Of a stretch of 6,687 nucleotides of DNA, positions 5,864-6,687 are shown piece after piece (the first letter of the stretch is position 1; each line of letters begins with the position of its first letter). Below the pieces are notes generated by a model. That model searched no databases and had not been told where the DNA came from. It was given only the letters and a program-made list of their open reading frames with translations. Source of the DNA: Clostridia bacterium (lineage in GTDB: Bacteria > Bacillota > Clostridia > Oscillospirales > Acutalibacteraceae); the NCBI GenBank assembly GCA_900759575.1, contig CAAEVU010000038.1, positions 1 to 6,687 of the forward strand. The letters run 5' to 3'. Position numbers and translations under genes: made by a program.

Positions 5864-6687
5864 TTGGACAAGCTGATCGTATCCTCTTCCCCCCATTTTA
5901 ACGGCGGAAGAACTACTCAAAATATCATGCTGGATGTGATCATCGGCCTGGCACCGGCCATGATCGCTTCCGTGATCCTGTTCGGGCCCCGGGCCGCGGT
6001 TGTGATCGTGACCTGCGTGGCTGCCTGCGTGCTCAGCGAATACCTGTGCCGCAAAGTGATGAAACGCCCCCAGACCGTGGGGGATTTGAGCTGTGTGGTC
6101 ACCGGCATTCTGCTGGCTTTGAACCTGCCGGTCACCATCAATCCCCTGATCGCCGTATTCGGCAGCGTGGCAGCCATTGTGGTGGTCAAGCAGATGTTCG
6201 GCGGCATTGGTCAGAACTTTGTAAACCCCGCCCTCACCGCCCGGATCATCCTGCTGAACTCGTTCCCCTCTCGCATGACCCACTGGGTGCAGCCCTTTGA
6301 CTATGCTGCTTCCGCTGACGCGGTGACCACGGCCACGCCTTTGGGCATTTTGAAAGAAGGGGGCGGCACCCTGCCCTCCTACCTGGACCTGTTCCTGGGT
6401 AACACCGGCGGCTGCCTGGGTGAGACTTGCGCCCTGGCCCTGATCTTGGGCGGCGTGTACCTGATCGTCCGCCGGGTCATCAGCCCTGTGATCCCTGTGA
6501 CCTATCTGGCCACCGCGGCGGTGTTTTCCGCCCTCTTTGGCCGCGACCCCCTCTTTGACCTGCTGTCCGGCGGCCTGCTGCTGGGCGCTTTCTTCATGGC
6601 CACCGACTACACCACCAGCCCCCTGTATTTCTGGGGCCGGGTCGTGTTCGCTTTTGGCTGCGGCCTGATGACCATGGTTATCCGAGA
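5864..6687 (+). CDS. rnfD: Rnf complex membrane subunit RnfD, 3' end outside the window
   Basis: RnfD is an integral membrane subunit of the Rnf ferredoxin:NAD+ oxidoreductase, homologous to NqrB, and carries a covalently bound FMN on the electron path that drives Na+ or H+ export. The frame stays open for 274 residues to the window edge; RnfD is usually a little over 300, so a few dozen residues are missing. The protein begins MDKLIVSSSPHFNGGRTTQNIMLDVIIGLAPA, with TTG read as Met, which is the family N-terminus. Several hydrophobic segments are visible (about 23-41, 43-61, 72-110, and more after 190). The conserved NFVNPAL lies at 118-124, and DAVTTATPLG contains T158, the likely FMN-bearing threonine by analogy with the S/T-G-A-T site of RnfD/NqrB. 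A TAA codon lies immediately upstream in frame, so no earlier start is possible. rnfG, E, A and B are expected beyond the edge. Confidence 0.95.
   Translation, partial: MDKLIVSSSPHFNGGRTTQNIMLDVIIGLAPAMIASVILFGPRAAVVIVTCVAACVLSEYLCRKVMKRPQTVGDLSCVVTGILLALNLPVTINPLIAVFGSVAAIVVVKQMFGGIGQNFVNPALTARIILLNSFPSRMTHWVQPFDYAASADAVTTATPLGILKEGGGTLPSYLDLFLGNTGGCLGETCALALILGGVYLIVRRVISPVIPVTYLATAAVFSALFGRDPLFDLLSGGLLLGAFFMATDYTTSPLYFWGRVVFAFGCGLMTMVIR

Overview
The window looks like chromosomal DNA from a GC-rich anaerobic Firmicute, most likely a gut clostridium of the Oscillospiraceae/Ruminococcaceae type. The evidence is strong AGGAGG/AAAGGA ribosome binding sites, Firmicute-like promoters, a TypA resembling Firmicute TypA, and the start of an Rnf operon in the clostridial order (rnfC then rnfD). 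The organism call is inference; no rRNA or other taxonomic marker is present.

Layout. Bases 1-167 hold two copies of an 82-bp tandem repeat lying just past the 3' end of typA. Bases 194-2020 (minus strand) encode a full-length TypA/BipA ribosome-associated GTPase. A 263-bp divergent intergenic region (2021-2283) carries the typA promoter and a structured typA leader on one strand. On the other strand it carries the promoter of a small lipoprotein gene, with a perfect 9-bp inverted repeat beside that promoter. Bases 2284-2733 (plus) encode an uncharacterised small lipoprotein. Bases 2858-4243 (plus), behind their own good promoter, encode a MATE-family multidrug/Na+ antiporter. A 150-bp gap (4244-4393) then contains two overlapping candidate promoters followed by a strong terminator-like hairpin. 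Bases 4394-5737 encode RnfC, and 5864 to the window edge encodes RnfD, whose last residues are missing.

How they work together. RnfC and RnfD are subunits of the Rnf complex, a membrane ferredoxin:NAD+ oxidoreductase that pumps Na+ or H+. The remaining subunits (G, E, A, B) probably follow beyond the right edge. A MATE antiporter uses a Na+ or H+ gradient of the kind Rnf makes, but the two are separate transcription units and the adjacency may be chance. TypA and the lipoprotein are unrelated to Rnf as far as can be seen.

No clearly new multi-gene system is visible. The less ordinary signals are non-coding: the terminator-like hairpin between the rnf promoters and rnfC; two overlapping start-stop pairs (ATGTAA) directly abutting a TTG start of rnfD; competing hairpins in an unusually long rnfC-rnfD spacer; the inverted repeat near the lipoprotein promoter; the tandem hairpins in the typA leader; and the 82-bp tandem repeat.
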